Shown here: positions 54,242 through 63,413 of the stretch, piece after piece
Layout: every line of letters starts with the position of its first letter
Position numbering within the stretch: position 1 is the stretch's first letter
NCBI RefSeq assembly: GCF_037546065.1
Contig: NZ_JAWMWG010000001.1
Coordinates: forward strand, 496,001-560,000
Direction: 5' to 3'
Source of the DNA: Holzapfeliella saturejae
GTDB lineage: Bacteria > Bacillota > Bacilli > Lactobacillales > Lactobacillaceae
DNA length: 64,000 bases
Notes under the pieces: model-generated
Seen by the model: only the letters and a program-made list of their open reading frames with translations
Database searches by the model: none
Told to the model about the DNA's origin: nothing
Position numbers and translations under genes: made by a program

Positions 54242-55132
54242 ATGAAAGATAAAGTTTCGAAGAATTTTTTTAGTGTGGCGATTTTAAATGTTGTCATTAC
54301 ACTAGCTGAATTCATTGGTGGATTTATGTCTGGATCACTGGCTTTGCTTTCTGATGCTGTGCATAATTTAGGTGATGTCGGTGCAATTATTTTATCCTTT
54401 GTAGCACACCTAGTTGGCAAAAAGAAGCAAAATTCTAATAAGACATTCGGTTATAAGCGAGCTGAAATTATTGCAGCCTTTGTTAATGCGTTTATTTTAT
54501 TAGCAATGACGGTTTACTTGGTGATTGAGGCTTTTGAACGATTAAATGATGAAGTTACGATTGATGGTGAATTAATGCTAATTATTGCAATTATTGGATT
54601 AATCGCAAACTTTATTTCAATGATTGTGATGCATCAACATTCAAAAGATAATGTAAATATTAAATCTGTTTTCTTACACATGTTATCTGATGCACTTTCT
54701 TCAATTGGTGTTATTATTGCAGCTATTTTAATTAATGTTTATCACATTATGTGGGTTGATGCAGCAATAACTGTTATTGTGTCAGTCGTGTTGGCATATG
54801 AAGCAATTAAAATTTTGAAAAACACATTAAACATCTTAATGGAATCCAATCCAGATATCGATTTAAAAGCAGTTGAAGCAGATTTATGTCAGCTTGAGTT
54901 AATCAATGCCGTTCATCATGTTCACATTTGGCAATTTAGTGATGCTGAAATTATGTTAGACGCTCATATTAACGTTAATCCTGAAATCAAAGTCGAACAA
55001 TTGGATAACTTATATGATGAAATTAATCAGGTACTAAAACAAAACTTTGCGATTTCACATGTTACAATTCAAGTTGAAAGTGCTAGAGGATTAAATGAAA
55101 AAATTGTTCCTCACGGTGAAAACGAAAACTAG
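54242..55132 (+). CDS. czcD: Cation diffusion facilitator, CzcD-type zinc/cobalt exporter
   Basis: 296 residues, six membrane segments and a cytoplasmic C-terminal domain. The metal site in helix 2 (SLALLSDAVHNLGDV, HxxxD) and in helix 5 (HMLSDALSSIGV, HxxxD) are both intact. The His-rich loop seen in some CDFs is short. Expected to export Zn(II) and perhaps Cd or Co by proton exchange. It starts after AAAGGAG; no metal-regulator gene is adjacent. Confidence 0.9.
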   Translation: MKDKVSKNFFSVAILNVVITLAEFIGGFMSGSLALLSDAVHNLGDVGAIILSFVAHLVGKKKQNSNKTFGYKRAEIIAAFVNAFILLAMTVYLVIEAFERLNDEVTIDGELMLIIAIIGLIANFISMIVMHQHSKDNVNIKSVFLHMLSDALSSIGVIIAAILINVYHIMWVDAAITVIVSVVLAYEAIKILKNTLNILMESNPDIDLKAVEADLCQLELINAVHHVHIWQFSDAEIMLDAHINVNPEIKVEQLDNLYDEINQVLKQNFAISHVTIQVESARGLNEKIVPHGENEN

Positions 55133-55150
55133 TAGCAGGGAGGTTAGTGT

Positions 55151-55825
55151 GTGGTAAATTTACTATTGGTAAGACACGGACAAAGTACTGCAAATGCAAG
55201 TAATACCTACACAGGTTGGACAGATGTTGATTTGACACCAAAAGGTATTGAACAAGCAAAAAAAGCAGGGTATAAACTAGGACAGATTGCAGATGTTAGG
55301 TTAAAAAAAGTACACACTTCAGTTTTGAAGCGTGCAATTAAAACCGCAAATATTATCTTAGAAGAGCAGCACCTATTATATTTACCCATGTTAAAAAGTT
55401 GGCGATTGAATGAACGTCATTATGGTGGATTAGGTGGGTTAAACAAAGATGAAACTCGACGACTATATGGTGTTGAGACTGTTCAAAAATGGCGACGTAG
55501 TTTTGAGGCTATTCCACCCAAATCAGACAATAAACATTTTGACTACCGCTATAACCTTGTTCCTAAACAATCGCTGCCAGCATCAGAAAGTTTGAAAATG
55601 GCAAGTGAGCGGATTATTCCGTATTATGAAGAACAAGTTGCACAAGAATTATTAGCAGGGAACGACCAACTAATTGTTGCTCATGGCAGTACAATTCGAG
55701 CTTTAATTAAGTATTTAGAAGCAATTAGTGATCAAAATATTGATGGCGTTGAAGTCAAAAATAGTGAAATTATTCAGTATCAACTGGATAATCAATTAGC
55801 AATCTTGCAAAAAAATCGGTATTAA
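55151..55825 (+). CDS. Histidine phosphatase family protein, diverged GpmA-type phosphoglycerate mutase
   Basis: 224 residues. The catalytic motif LLLVRHGQSTAN, the family stretch SWRLNERHYGGLGGL, and the second His in VAHGSTIRAL are present, so 2,3-bisphosphoglycerate-dependent mutase activity is possible. It is clearly diverged from the usual GpmA (HGQ for HGE, many changes in the C-terminal half), suggesting a paralogue rather than the main glycolytic enzyme. GTG start after GGGAGG; 18 bases after the efflux gene. Confidence 0.8.
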   Translation: MVNLLLVRHGQSTANASNTYTGWTDVDLTPKGIEQAKKAGYKLGQIADVRLKKVHTSVLKRAIKTANIILEEQHLLYLPMLKSWRLNERHYGGLGGLNKDETRRLYGVETVQKWRRSFEAIPPKSDNKHFDYRYNLVPKQSLPASESLKMASERIIPYYEEQVAQELLAGNDQLIVAHGSTIRALIKYLEAISDQNIDGVEVKNSEIIQYQLDNQLAILQKNRY

Positions 55826-55861
55826 AAAAAGAGTGAACAATTAAGTTCACTCTTTTTTTTT
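55824..55861. terminator. Bidirectional terminator between the mutase gene and pepC
   Basis: AAAAAAGAGTGAAC pairs with GTTCACTCTTTTTT around a 6-base loop. Serves both converging transcripts. Confidence 0.93.
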
Positions 55862-55867
55862 GGTTTA

Positions 55868-57205
55868 TTATTCAGCTAAAGCACCCATTGGATCCCAAGG
55901 AGCTAACACATGAGCTTCTGAGTTTTCGTAGATATCTTTTTGGTCAGCTGTTAAGAATTTTTTGTTGATAACAACTTGGTAAGTAAATTCTTCAAACCAT
56001 GAGTCGCTCATTACAAAGTAACCTTTATGACCAACTTTATCTCCCCATGAGTTTTCAACTTTCCAACGAGTTGGTTGACCTTCAACTAAGTCAACACCAG
56101 TAATAACCATTGCGTGAGTCATTAAACTTTCAGCATAACCTAAACGGTCACCTTTAGTCATGTGTAAATCAACATCAAATAGTTCATCTGGTTTGTAAAT
56201 TTCAGTATCCATGATACCAGCTTGACGATCAGAACTTTGACCAACATCTGAACCAAACCAAACAGTTTCGCCAGCTTCAAGTTGAGCAATTGTTAAACGT
56301 TTTAGTTCTTCAATTTCAAGGTTTAAGTGACGAACTTCACGTCCACCTACAACGTTTCCTAGTAGTTCAACATTGTAAGCTTGGTTGAATGGTTTATCTT
56401 CAGTTGGGGCATTGATAACAGAAACATAGTCTTCTAAGTTCCAGCCAATGTATTTTTCGAAGAATGATTGAGGTGTTAATTGAGCATCACGGTGATATTT
56501 TTTGTCACTATCCCGGTATTCAAAATCAAATGTTTTAGGAGGGTTACCTAAAGCATAAGCTAGCATACGATAAACTTCGCTTAAGAATTCGTTTTTGCGA
56601 GTTTCAACTTGTTCTCTAGGTGTTTGTTCGTCCATCAAACGACGTAATTCAACAGCATCACGACGTAATTTTAAGTTCAAGTTTTTGTTTAGTTGAGCAG
56701 ATTTTGTTGCACTGAATGTTTCAGGCATCACTGATTTTGGAACTAAACCGTATTTTTGAACTAGGGCTACTAACATATCCCATTGCCCACCATCTTGTTG
56801 AGGCGTTGTTAATAAGAAATCAACTTTACGGTCACCAAGAGGTAGGTCTGAAGTTTCGATAACATTTTCGTAGAAGAAGTTTGCTTTTTCAAACTTGTCC
56901 CAGAAGAATGTGAAGTTTTGTGATAATTCAAAACCATTGATTTTAAATTCTTTTTGGAATGGGTGACGCATTGTGTTTAGAGCAGCAAACATCCAGCAAC
57001 GACCTGATTGTTTTTGGTTTGAAACTTCACCAGTTTCAACTTCTACTGAAAAAGTAGGATCCATTGCGATTTGTGAATCCATGTTTTGACTACTTGCATT
57101 AATTCCATTAGTCATAACGGCACGTTGTAAAACGCGTGCTGAAGGGTGATTTTGAAAATCTTGTTCGATTTTAGCTAAATCTTGTTGTGAAATATCTTTA
57201 GACAT
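55868..57205 (-). CDS. pepC: Aminopeptidase C (bleomycin hydrolase family, C1B)
   Basis: Cytoplasmic cysteine aminopeptidase of lactic acid bacteria, working on peptides from protein breakdown. The Cys site is KQSGRCWMFAALN near residue 70, the His in LMTHAMVITGVD near 365, and the Asn in KVENSWGDKVGHKG near 387. 445 residues, standard. AGGAGG precedes ATG 57205, and a TACAAT-like -10 (57241-57246, minus strand) may give it a promoter of its own downstream of rpiA. Confidence 0.95.
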   Translation of the reverse strand: MSKDISQQDLAKIEQDFQNHPSARVLQRAVMTNGINASSQNMDSQIAMDPTFSVEVETGEVSNQKQSGRCWMFAALNTMRHPFQKEFKINGFELSQNFTFFWDKFEKANFFYENVIETSDLPLGDRKVDFLLTTPQQDGGQWDMLVALVQKYGLVPKSVMPETFSATKSAQLNKNLNLKLRRDAVELRRLMDEQTPREQVETRKNEFLSEVYRMLAYALGNPPKTFDFEYRDSDKKYHRDAQLTPQSFFEKYIGWNLEDYVSVINAPTEDKPFNQAYNVELLGNVVGGREVRHLNLEIEELKRLTIAQLEAGETVWFGSDVGQSSDRQAGIMDTEIYKPDELFDVDLHMTKGDRLGYAESLMTHAMVITGVDLVEGQPTRWKVENSWGDKVGHKGYFVMSDSWFEEFTYQVVINKKFLTADQKDIYENSEAHVLAPWDPMGALAE

Positions 57206-57288
57206 AAAGGTTCCTCCTATGTAATTTGAATCTTGAAGTCATTGTACCTCAAATTAATATATTTTTCTAATTTTTTATTAATATTTAA

Positions 57289-57978
57289 TTAACGAATTGT
57301 ATCGATACACTCAGGACCTGCTTCACGACCGACGATAACTGTATTGACTGTATCAAGAAATAGACCGTGTTCGACGACGCCAACTTGAGATTTTAAATAT
57401 TGGCCAAGCTCGTGTGGTTGTTTAATTTCACCTAGGTGTAAGTCAACGATGAGATTGCCAAAATGAGTTTTGACTGGCTCGCCATTTTCGTCTAAACGAA
57501 GTTTAGGGTTAAGGTTTTTGGCTTCGAATTTAAGTAATAATTGGTGTAATGCGGTTTTTAATACCTCAACTGGTAGTGGGAAAGAGCCAAAAGGTTCAGC
57601 TAGTTTACTGTCATCAACAATCCAAAGATTGCGTTTTGAAGCTGTTGCAACAATTTTTTCAAGAGTATGAGCAGCTCCGCCACCTTTAATACCTTGATAA
57701 TCTGAGCTGATTTGGTCAGCACCATCGATAGTTAAATCTAATTCGTCAACATCATTTAAATCGACAACTTTAATGCCTAAGCTCTCAGCTTGGCGTTTTG
57801 TTCGTGAAGAAGTTGAGACGGTTGTGATAGTTAAATTTTCTTCTTTAATACGTTTTCCCAAAGCATCAACTAAAAAAGTAACAGTTGATCCAGTACCAAG
57901 GCCAAGTTTCATATTATCATGTATAAAGTTAGCACAAGCATATTCAGCGGCAGATTTTTTTAGTGTATTTTGATCCAT
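57289..57978 (-). CDS. rpiA: Ribose-5-phosphate isomerase A
   Basis: Interconverts ribose-5-P and ribulose-5-P. Motifs: GLGTGSTVTFLVDALG, TIDGADQ and KGGGAAHTLEKI (the latter with a catalytic Lys region), DDSKL. 229 residues. The frame opens at 57999; ATG 57978 gives the family N-terminus and has AAAGGA about 12 bases upstream. Middle gene of a leftward GNAT-rpiA-pepC group. Confidence 0.95.
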   Translation of the reverse strand: MDQNTLKKSAAEYACANFIHDNMKLGLGTGSTVTFLVDALGKRIKEENLTITTVSTSSRTKRQAESLGIKVVDLNDVDELDLTIDGADQISSDYQGIKGGGAAHTLEKIVATASKRNLWIVDDSKLAEPFGSFPLPVEVLKTALHQLLLKFEAKNLNPKLRLDENGEPVKTHFGNLIVDLHLGEIKQPHELGQYLKSQVGVVEHGLFLDTVNTVIVGREAGPECIDTIR

Positions 57979-58002
57979 AATCGGTAGAGGTCCTTTCAAT
58001 TA

Positions 58003-58284
58003 TTAATGGTTATACCAAATTTTTTGATAGTCAGAGTTCTTAATAAACTCTTTTTTTGCATAAGAACAAAGTGGTTGAACTTGTTGGTGATTTTTAATTG
58101 CAAAATCGACAACCTTTTTCACGAGTTCTGCTGCAATACCTTGTCCACGAAAGTCAGGACGCGTGAAGGTATGTTCGATAACCAATACTTGATTATCTTT
58201 AATTGTATCAAATCGAATTTCTGCTATGAGTTTTTGTTCCTCATCTACTTGGTAGAATCGATTCTTTTCTTCTAAAAATTCCAC
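58003..58284 (-). CDS. Small GNAT-family N-acetyltransferase (YjdJ/NATD1-like)
   Basis: 93 residues, a one-domain GNAT: acetyl-CoA motif RPDFRGQGIAAELVKKV near residues 42-58, and the family ending QVQPLCSYAKKEF. Substrate unknown. GGAGGTGATA precedes the ATG at 58284. It ends 24 bases before rpiA starts, so co-transcription is likely. Confidence 0.85.
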   Translation of the reverse strand: MEFLEEKNRFYQVDEEQKLIAEIRFDTIKDNQVLVIEHTFTRPDFRGQGIAAELVKKVVDFAIKNHQQVQPLCSYAKKEFIKNSDYQKIWYNH

Positions 58285-58391
58285 ATTATCACCTCCATCT
58301 CTATTGTCTAAGAAATTTTTAGTAATATCAATGAAATTATGGGTTATCTTGTTTATAATAAATCATACAAAATAAAATGAGGGAGTTCTTT

Positions 58392-58931
58392 ATGAAAAAA
58401 AGAGGATTTGAAATTGTAACCCGTTACCAAGATATGGGACTAAATTTACCAAAACGTCAAACAAGAGGTGCTGCTGGATATGACTTTGAGGCGGCAGAAG
58501 ACTTTGAGATTCCATCAATCTGGAAGCTAAATTTTGTGCGTATTTTTCGCTTAATTAAAAATGGTCATAAATTGACTAAACAAGATGAACAGCTAGCTAA
58601 TGAAACACTACGTCCATTTTTAGTGCCAACAGGAATTAAAGCTTATATGGGAGAAGACGAGTATTTAATGTTAGCTAATCGTTCTAGCAACCCAATTAAA
58701 CGCCAACTTGTTTTCCCTAATGGTGTGGGAATTATTGATTCAGATTATTATGGCAACGATAAAAATGAAGGTGAAATTTTTATTCAAGTATTAAACTTTG
58801 GGCCTAAAACAATCAGAATTAAAAAAGGTGAACGTATTGGTCAAGGTATTTTTATGCCTTATCTAACTGTTGATGATGAATCAAATGATCAAAAAGAACG
58901 AACAGGAGGATTTGGTTCATCAGGTATGTAA
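58392..58931 (+). CDS. dut: dUTP diphosphatase
   Basis: Hydrolyses dUTP to dUMP, limiting uracil in DNA. Motif I AAGYDFEAAEDF, motif II NRSSNP, motif III GVGIIDSDYYGN, motif IV near ERIGQGIFMP, and the C-terminal GGFGSSG arm. 179 residues with an insert of about 40 residues after motif I (IPSIWKLNFVRIFRLIK), seen in other Lactobacillales dUTPases. ATG 58392 follows GAGGGAG. radA follows after 18 bases. Confidence 0.93.
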   Translation: MKKRGFEIVTRYQDMGLNLPKRQTRGAAGYDFEAAEDFEIPSIWKLNFVRIFRLIKNGHKLTKQDEQLANETLRPFLVPTGIKAYMGEDEYLMLANRSSNPIKRQLVFPNGVGIIDSDYYGNDKNEGEIFIQVLNFGPKTIRIKKGERIGQGIFMPYLTVDDESNDQKERTGGFGSSGM

Positions 58932-58949
58932 AAAAGGAGGACGAGTTGA

Positions 58950-60326
58950 TTGGCAAAGCCAAGAATTGAATATACTTGTCAAAACTGTGGTTATCATTCA
59001 GCCAGTTATTTAGGAAGATGTCCTAATTGTCAGGCTTGGAATCAGTTTGTTGAAACAAAAAAAGAAACAACCAAAGTTTCTAGTAAAGCAACACCAAGTC
59101 GGCGAATGACAACAACTGGTATTCGACAACCGCAACATCTAGGCGAGATTACGTCGACTAAAGAAAATCGCACTTCAACTCAGTTTCATGAGTTAGACCG
59201 TGTGTTAGGTGGTGGTGCGGTTAAAGGGTCATTAGTACTGCTAGGTGGAGATCCAGGAATCGGAAAGTCGACACTATTGCTGCAAGTCTGTGGTGCATTA
59301 GCTGAAAAGCAAACGGTACTTTATGTCTCTGGAGAAGAAAGTCCTAACCAGATTAAAATGCGAGCTCAACGTTTAGGAATTGATTCTGAACAATTATATA
59401 TTTATTCAGAAACAGATATGAGTGAAATTCGCCAACAAATTAATGAGATGAAACCGGACTTTTTGATTATCGATTCAATTCAGACGATGAATGAACCTGA
59501 ACTGGATGCTGTAGTCGGAAGTGTCTCGCAAGTTAAAGAAGTCACTTCTGAGTTAATGAAGATTGCTAAAAATGATCAAATTACGGTTTTTGTAGTGGGG
59601 CATGTCACTAAAAGTGGCGGGATTGCTGGACCAAAAATTTTAGAGCATATGGTAGATACGGTTTTATATTTTGAAGGTGAAGCTCATCATGCTTATCGTA
59701 TTATTCGATCAGTTAAAAATCGGTTTGGAGCCGCTAATGAAATTGGAATGTTTGAAATGAAGGGTGAAGGTTTAGCAGAAGTCAAAAATCCTTCGGCTAT
59801 CTTTTTAGATGAACGATTGCCTAATAGTACTGGATCAGCTGTGGTAGTTTCAATGGAAGGAACTCGCCCAATCTTAGTAGAACTTCAAGCACTTGTTACC
59901 CCCACTGCTTTTGGTAATGCTAAACGCACCTCAACGGGACTTAATACTCACCGTGTTGCCTTAATTATGGCGGTACTTGAAAAACGTGGTGGCTTGCTAC
60001 TTCAAAATCAAGATGCTTTCTTAAAGGCAACGGGTGGTGTTCGTCTGGATGAGCCTGCTATTGATTTGGCAATTGCTGTGGCAATCGCTTCTAGTTACAA
60101 AGAAAAAGAAATCAAGCAAACTGATTGTTTTATTGGTGAAATTGGGTTAACTGGTGAGATTAGACGTGTAACTCAAATTGAAGATCGTATTAAAGAGGCA
60201 CGTAATTTAGGCTTTAAACGCGTGTATATTCCTAAGAATAATTTGGTGGATTCATTAAAGCAATTTGATGGAATTGAAATCGTACCCGTAGTATCGCTCC
60301 AACAAGCACTAAATTACCTGTTTTAA
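58950..60326 (+). CDS. radA: DNA repair protein RadA
   Basis: RecA-related helicase that promotes branch migration in recombination. N-terminal zinc finger (CQNC, CPNC, residues 10-30), Walker A GGDPGIGKSTLLLQ near residue 96, the RadA motif KNRFGAANEIG, and a Lon-like C-terminal domain. 458 residues. TTG start after AAAGGAGG. In many relatives a PIN-TRAM gene follows; here gltX does. Confidence 0.95.
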   Translation: MAKPRIEYTCQNCGYHSASYLGRCPNCQAWNQFVETKKETTKVSSKATPSRRMTTTGIRQPQHLGEITSTKENRTSTQFHELDRVLGGGAVKGSLVLLGGDPGIGKSTLLLQVCGALAEKQTVLYVSGEESPNQIKMRAQRLGIDSEQLYIYSETDMSEIRQQINEMKPDFLIIDSIQTMNEPELDAVVGSVSQVKEVTSELMKIAKNDQITVFVVGHVTKSGGIAGPKILEHMVDTVLYFEGEAHHAYRIIRSVKNRFGAANEIGMFEMKGEGLAEVKNPSAIFLDERLPNSTGSAVVVSMEGTRPILVELQALVTPTAFGNAKRTSTGLNTHRVALIMAVLEKRGGLLLQNQDAFLKATGGVRLDEPAIDLAIAVAIASSYKEKEIKQTDCFIGEIGLTGEIRRVTQIEDRIKEARNLGFKRVYIPKNNLVDSLKQFDGIEIVPVVSLQQALNYLF

Positions 60327-60329
60327 GTT

Positions 60330-60358
60330 TTGAATTTTTTAAAAGAAACCTGTACACT
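60330..60358 (+). promoter_or_regulatory. Promoter of gltX
   Basis: TTGAAT (60330-60335), a 17-base spacer and TACACT (60353-60358), four bases after the radA stop. Confidence 0.6.
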
Positions 60359-60391
60359 TATAGCGTATTACAAATGAAAGAGGCGTTTGGA

Positions 60392-61876
60392 TTGAGTAAA
60401 AATAAAATGAGAGTGCGTTATGCACCAAGTCCTACAGGACACTTGCATATTGGGAATGCAAGAACTGCATTATTTAACTACTTATTTGCTAGACATAACA
60501 AGGGTAAGTTTATTGTTCGTATCGAAGATACTGATACAAAACGTAACATTCAAGATGGTGAAACTAGCCAATTAGATAACTTAAGATGGTTAGGAATTGA
60601 CTGGGATGAAGGTCCAGATGTTGGTGGTAAATACGGTCCTTATCGTCAATCAGAGCGTAAGGATATTTACTTAAAATATATTCAACAACTACTAGATCAA
60701 GGTCTAGCTTATCATTCATATAAAACAGAAGATGACTTAACAGCTGAACGTGAAGCACAAATCGAAAAAGGTATTGCACCTCACTATGTTTATGAATACG
60801 CTGGCATGACTGATGACCAAATCGCAAAATCACAACAAGAATCAGAAGCTAAAGGGCTAACACCTGTTGTTCGTTTCCGTGTGCCAAATGAGTTATACGA
60901 ATGGGATGACATTGTTAAAGGTAAAATTAGTTTTGAAGGAAATACTGTTGGTGGCGATTTTGTAATTCAAAAACGTGATGGGATGCCAACTTATAACTTT
61001 GCAGTTGTTGTTGATGATCACTTAATGGAAATTTCACACGTTCTACGTGGAGATGACCATATTGCAAATACACCAAAACAATTGATGATTTATGATGCAT
61101 TAGGATGGGACCGTCCTGAATTTGGTCATATGACTTTAATCGTTAACACTGAAACAGGTAAAAAATTATCAAAACGTGATGAATCAATCTTACAATTCAT
61201 CGAACAATACCGTGAATTAGGTTACTTACCTGATGCAATGTTTAACTTTATTACTTTGCTAGGCTGGTCCCCAGTCGGTGAAGATGAAATCTTCTCTAAA
61301 CAAGAACTAATTAAAGCATTTGATCCTGAAAGATTGAGTAAATCTCCAGCATCATTTGATGCTAAAAAATTAGAATGGGTTAACAACCAGTACGTTAAAA
61401 CCGCTAACCCTGACATGTTGTTAGACTTATCTCTACACAACTTAATCGAAAAAGGGCTTGTTGAAAAAGATCCAACTCCTGAAAAAATTGAATGGGTTCG
61501 CCAATTAGTCTCACTTTATGCTGAACAAATGAGTTATACAGCACAACTTGCAGAATTTGCGGACATCTTCTTTAAAGAACCAGATACACTTTCTGAAGAA
61601 GCAATGGCAGAACTTGCCGATGAAACAGCACCGGTTGTTTTAAAAGCTTTCCACGATAAGCTAGAACAACTAGACCACTTTACAAGTGTTCAAATTATGG
61701 CTGTTATCAAAGAAATTCAAAAAGAAACCAAGGTTAAAGGACGTAAATTGTTCATGCCAGTCCGTATTGCAACAACACGTTCAATGCACGGACCTGGAAT
61801 CGGTGAATCAATTGAATTGTTAGGTCGTCAAAAAACGATGAAACATATTCAACAAACACTTGATCAAATGAACTAA
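60392..61876 (+). CDS. gltX: Glutamyl-tRNA synthetase
   Basis: Class I synthetase charging tRNA-Glu, and tRNA-Gln in organisms using the amidation route. HIGH motif APSPTGHLHIGNARTALF, KMSKS-like KKLSKRDESI. 494 residues. An in-frame ATG at 60374 overlaps the apparent ribosome site AAAGAGG (60377-60383); TTG 60392 lies eight bases after it and gives the usual start. Followed by its own terminator. No T-box. Confidence 0.94.
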   Translation: MSKNKMRVRYAPSPTGHLHIGNARTALFNYLFARHNKGKFIVRIEDTDTKRNIQDGETSQLDNLRWLGIDWDEGPDVGGKYGPYRQSERKDIYLKYIQQLLDQGLAYHSYKTEDDLTAEREAQIEKGIAPHYVYEYAGMTDDQIAKSQQESEAKGLTPVVRFRVPNELYEWDDIVKGKISFEGNTVGGDFVIQKRDGMPTYNFAVVVDDHLMEISHVLRGDDHIANTPKQLMIYDALGWDRPEFGHMTLIVNTETGKKLSKRDESILQFIEQYRELGYLPDAMFNFITLLGWSPVGEDEIFSKQELIKAFDPERLSKSPASFDAKKLEWVNNQYVKTANPDMLLDLSLHNLIEKGLVEKDPTPEKIEWVRQLVSLYAEQMSYTAQLAEFADIFFKEPDTLSEEAMAELADETAPVVLKAFHDKLEQLDHFTSVQIMAVIKEIQKETKVKGRKLFMPVRIATTRSMHGPGIGESIELLGRQKTMKHIQQTLDQMN

Positions 61877-61880
61877 ATTT

Positions 61881-61914
61881 AAAAGCGACTTGAATGACTC
61901 AAGTCGCTTTTTTT
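61881..61914 (+). terminator. Terminator after gltX
   Basis: AAAGCGACTTGA pairs with TCAAGTCGCTTT around a short loop, then T7. Confidence 0.93.
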
Positions 61915-61923
61915 ATTTTGCGG

Positions 61924-61952
61924 TTTATAATTGTGCTCACAACTTATATAAT
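61924..61952 (+). promoter_or_regulatory. Promoter of cysS-mrnC-rlmB
   Basis: TTTATA, a 17-base spacer and TATAAT (61947-61952). The -35 is weak. No T-box leader is seen in the 77 bases before cysS. Confidence 0.55.
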
Positions 61953-61991
61953 AAAACTATTCATTAAAAAACTTAGAAGGGATCCGCAAAG

Positions 61992-63413
61992 ATGATAAAA
62001 ATCTTCAATACGTTAACTCGAGAAAAAGAACCATTTAAACCTATTCATGAAAATGAAGTGAAGATGTATGTCTGTGGACCTACTGTATATAATTATATTC
62101 ACATTGGAAATGCTAGAAGTGCGGTGTCGTTTGATACGATTCGCCGCTATTTAGAATATCGTGGCTATAACGTGACTTATGTTTCTAATTTCACGGATGT
62201 TGACGATAAGATGATTAAACAAGCTAAAAAAGAAGATATTACCGTGGATGAATTAGCTAATCGTTTTATCGATGCTTTTATGGCTGACACTAAAGCGTTA
62301 AATATTAAGCCTGCAACTGATAATCCAAGAGCCACACATATGATTGGAGATATTATCGAATTTATTGAAGCTTTAGTTAAAAAAGGCTATGCTTATGAAG
62401 TTTCAGGTAATGTTTATTTCCGTGCTCGTCATTTTCAACATTACGGAGAACTATCCAAACAAAATATCGAACAATTAGAAAATGGGGCTTCTCAGCATTT
62501 AACGCAAGAGGAAGTGGCAACTAAAGAAGACCCACTTGATTTTGTATTATGGAAACCCCAAAAAGAAGATTCAGAGATTGCGTGGGATTCACCATTTGGT
62601 AAAGGTCGTCCAGGTTGGCATATTGAATGCTCGGTGATGTCAACTAAACTACTAGGTGAAACATTTGATATTCACGGTGGTGGACAAGACTTACAATTTC
62701 CACATCACGAAAATGAAATTGCACAAAGCGAAGCCAAAACTGGACAAAAATTTGTCAATTACTGGATGCATAACGGGTTTGTAACCGTTGGTAATCAAAA
62801 CGAAAAAATGAGTAAGTCAGCTGGTAACTTCGTAACTGTGCACGATTTGTTAAAACAAGAAGATGCAACCGTCTTACGTTTCTTTATGGCAAGCACCCAA
62901 TATCGCCGTCCAATTCATTACAATGACGATAATATGCAAGAAGCACGTGAACGTGTGCAATATTTTAAAAACTTGTCTCAAAATATCGATTATCGCTTGA
63001 ATGATCAAACAGAATCTAAAACGAATACAGAATTGAAAGAACTCGTTGAAACCAAAATTAGCGACTTTCAAACAGCAATGGACGATGACTTTAATGTTCA
63101 AAATGGACTAACCGTTCTTTATGAATTAATGCGTGCTATTAATCAACATTTACAAGAGTCAACTGTTGATAAAACTGTTTTAGCAGACTTTAAAGCAGAA
63201 TTTGTCAAAATCATGACCGTTTTTGGCGTGCAATTTGAAGACCAATCAGCTGATTTATCAAAAGAAGTTGAAGCACTCATCCAAAAAAGAGATGAAGCCA
63301 GAAGTCAAAAAGACTTCCAAACAAGTGATCAAATCAGGGACCAATTAAAAGATATGGGGATTGTCATTGAAGACACACCTCAAGGAACAAGGTGGAAGAG
63401 AAATGAAGATTAA
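61992..63413 (+). CDS. cysS: Cysteinyl-tRNA synthetase
   Basis: 473 residues. The HIGH region is CGPTVYNYIHIGNARSAV, with zinc ligands at CGPT, ECSVMS and GGGQDLQFPHHENE; KMSKS is EKMSKSAGNF. In B. subtilis cysE lies between gltX and cysS; it is absent here. It overlaps mrnC by 11 bases. Confidence 0.96.
   Translation: MIKIFNTLTREKEPFKPIHENEVKMYVCGPTVYNYIHIGNARSAVSFDTIRRYLEYRGYNVTYVSNFTDVDDKMIKQAKKEDITVDELANRFIDAFMADTKALNIKPATDNPRATHMIGDIIEFIEALVKKGYAYEVSGNVYFRARHFQHYGELSKQNIEQLENGASQHLTQEEVATKEDPLDFVLWKPQKEDSEIAWDSPFGKGRPGWHIECSVMSTKLLGETFDIHGGGQDLQFPHHENEIAQSEAKTGQKFVNYWMHNGFVTVGNQNEKMSKSAGNFVTVHDLLKQEDATVLRFFMASTQYRRPIHYNDDNMQEARERVQYFKNLSQNIDYRLNDQTESKTNTELKELVETKISDFQTAMDDDFNVQNGLTVLYELMRAINQHLQESTVDKTVLADFKAEFVKIMTVFGVQFEDQSADLSKEVEALIQKRDEARSQKDFQTSDQIRDQLKDMGIVIEDTPQGTRWKRNED

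Noticed and set aside
60326..61992. T-box leaders upstream of gltX or cysS (also checked for lysS)
   Set aside because: The gaps are short and lack the T-box sequence and a leader terminator-antiterminator pair.
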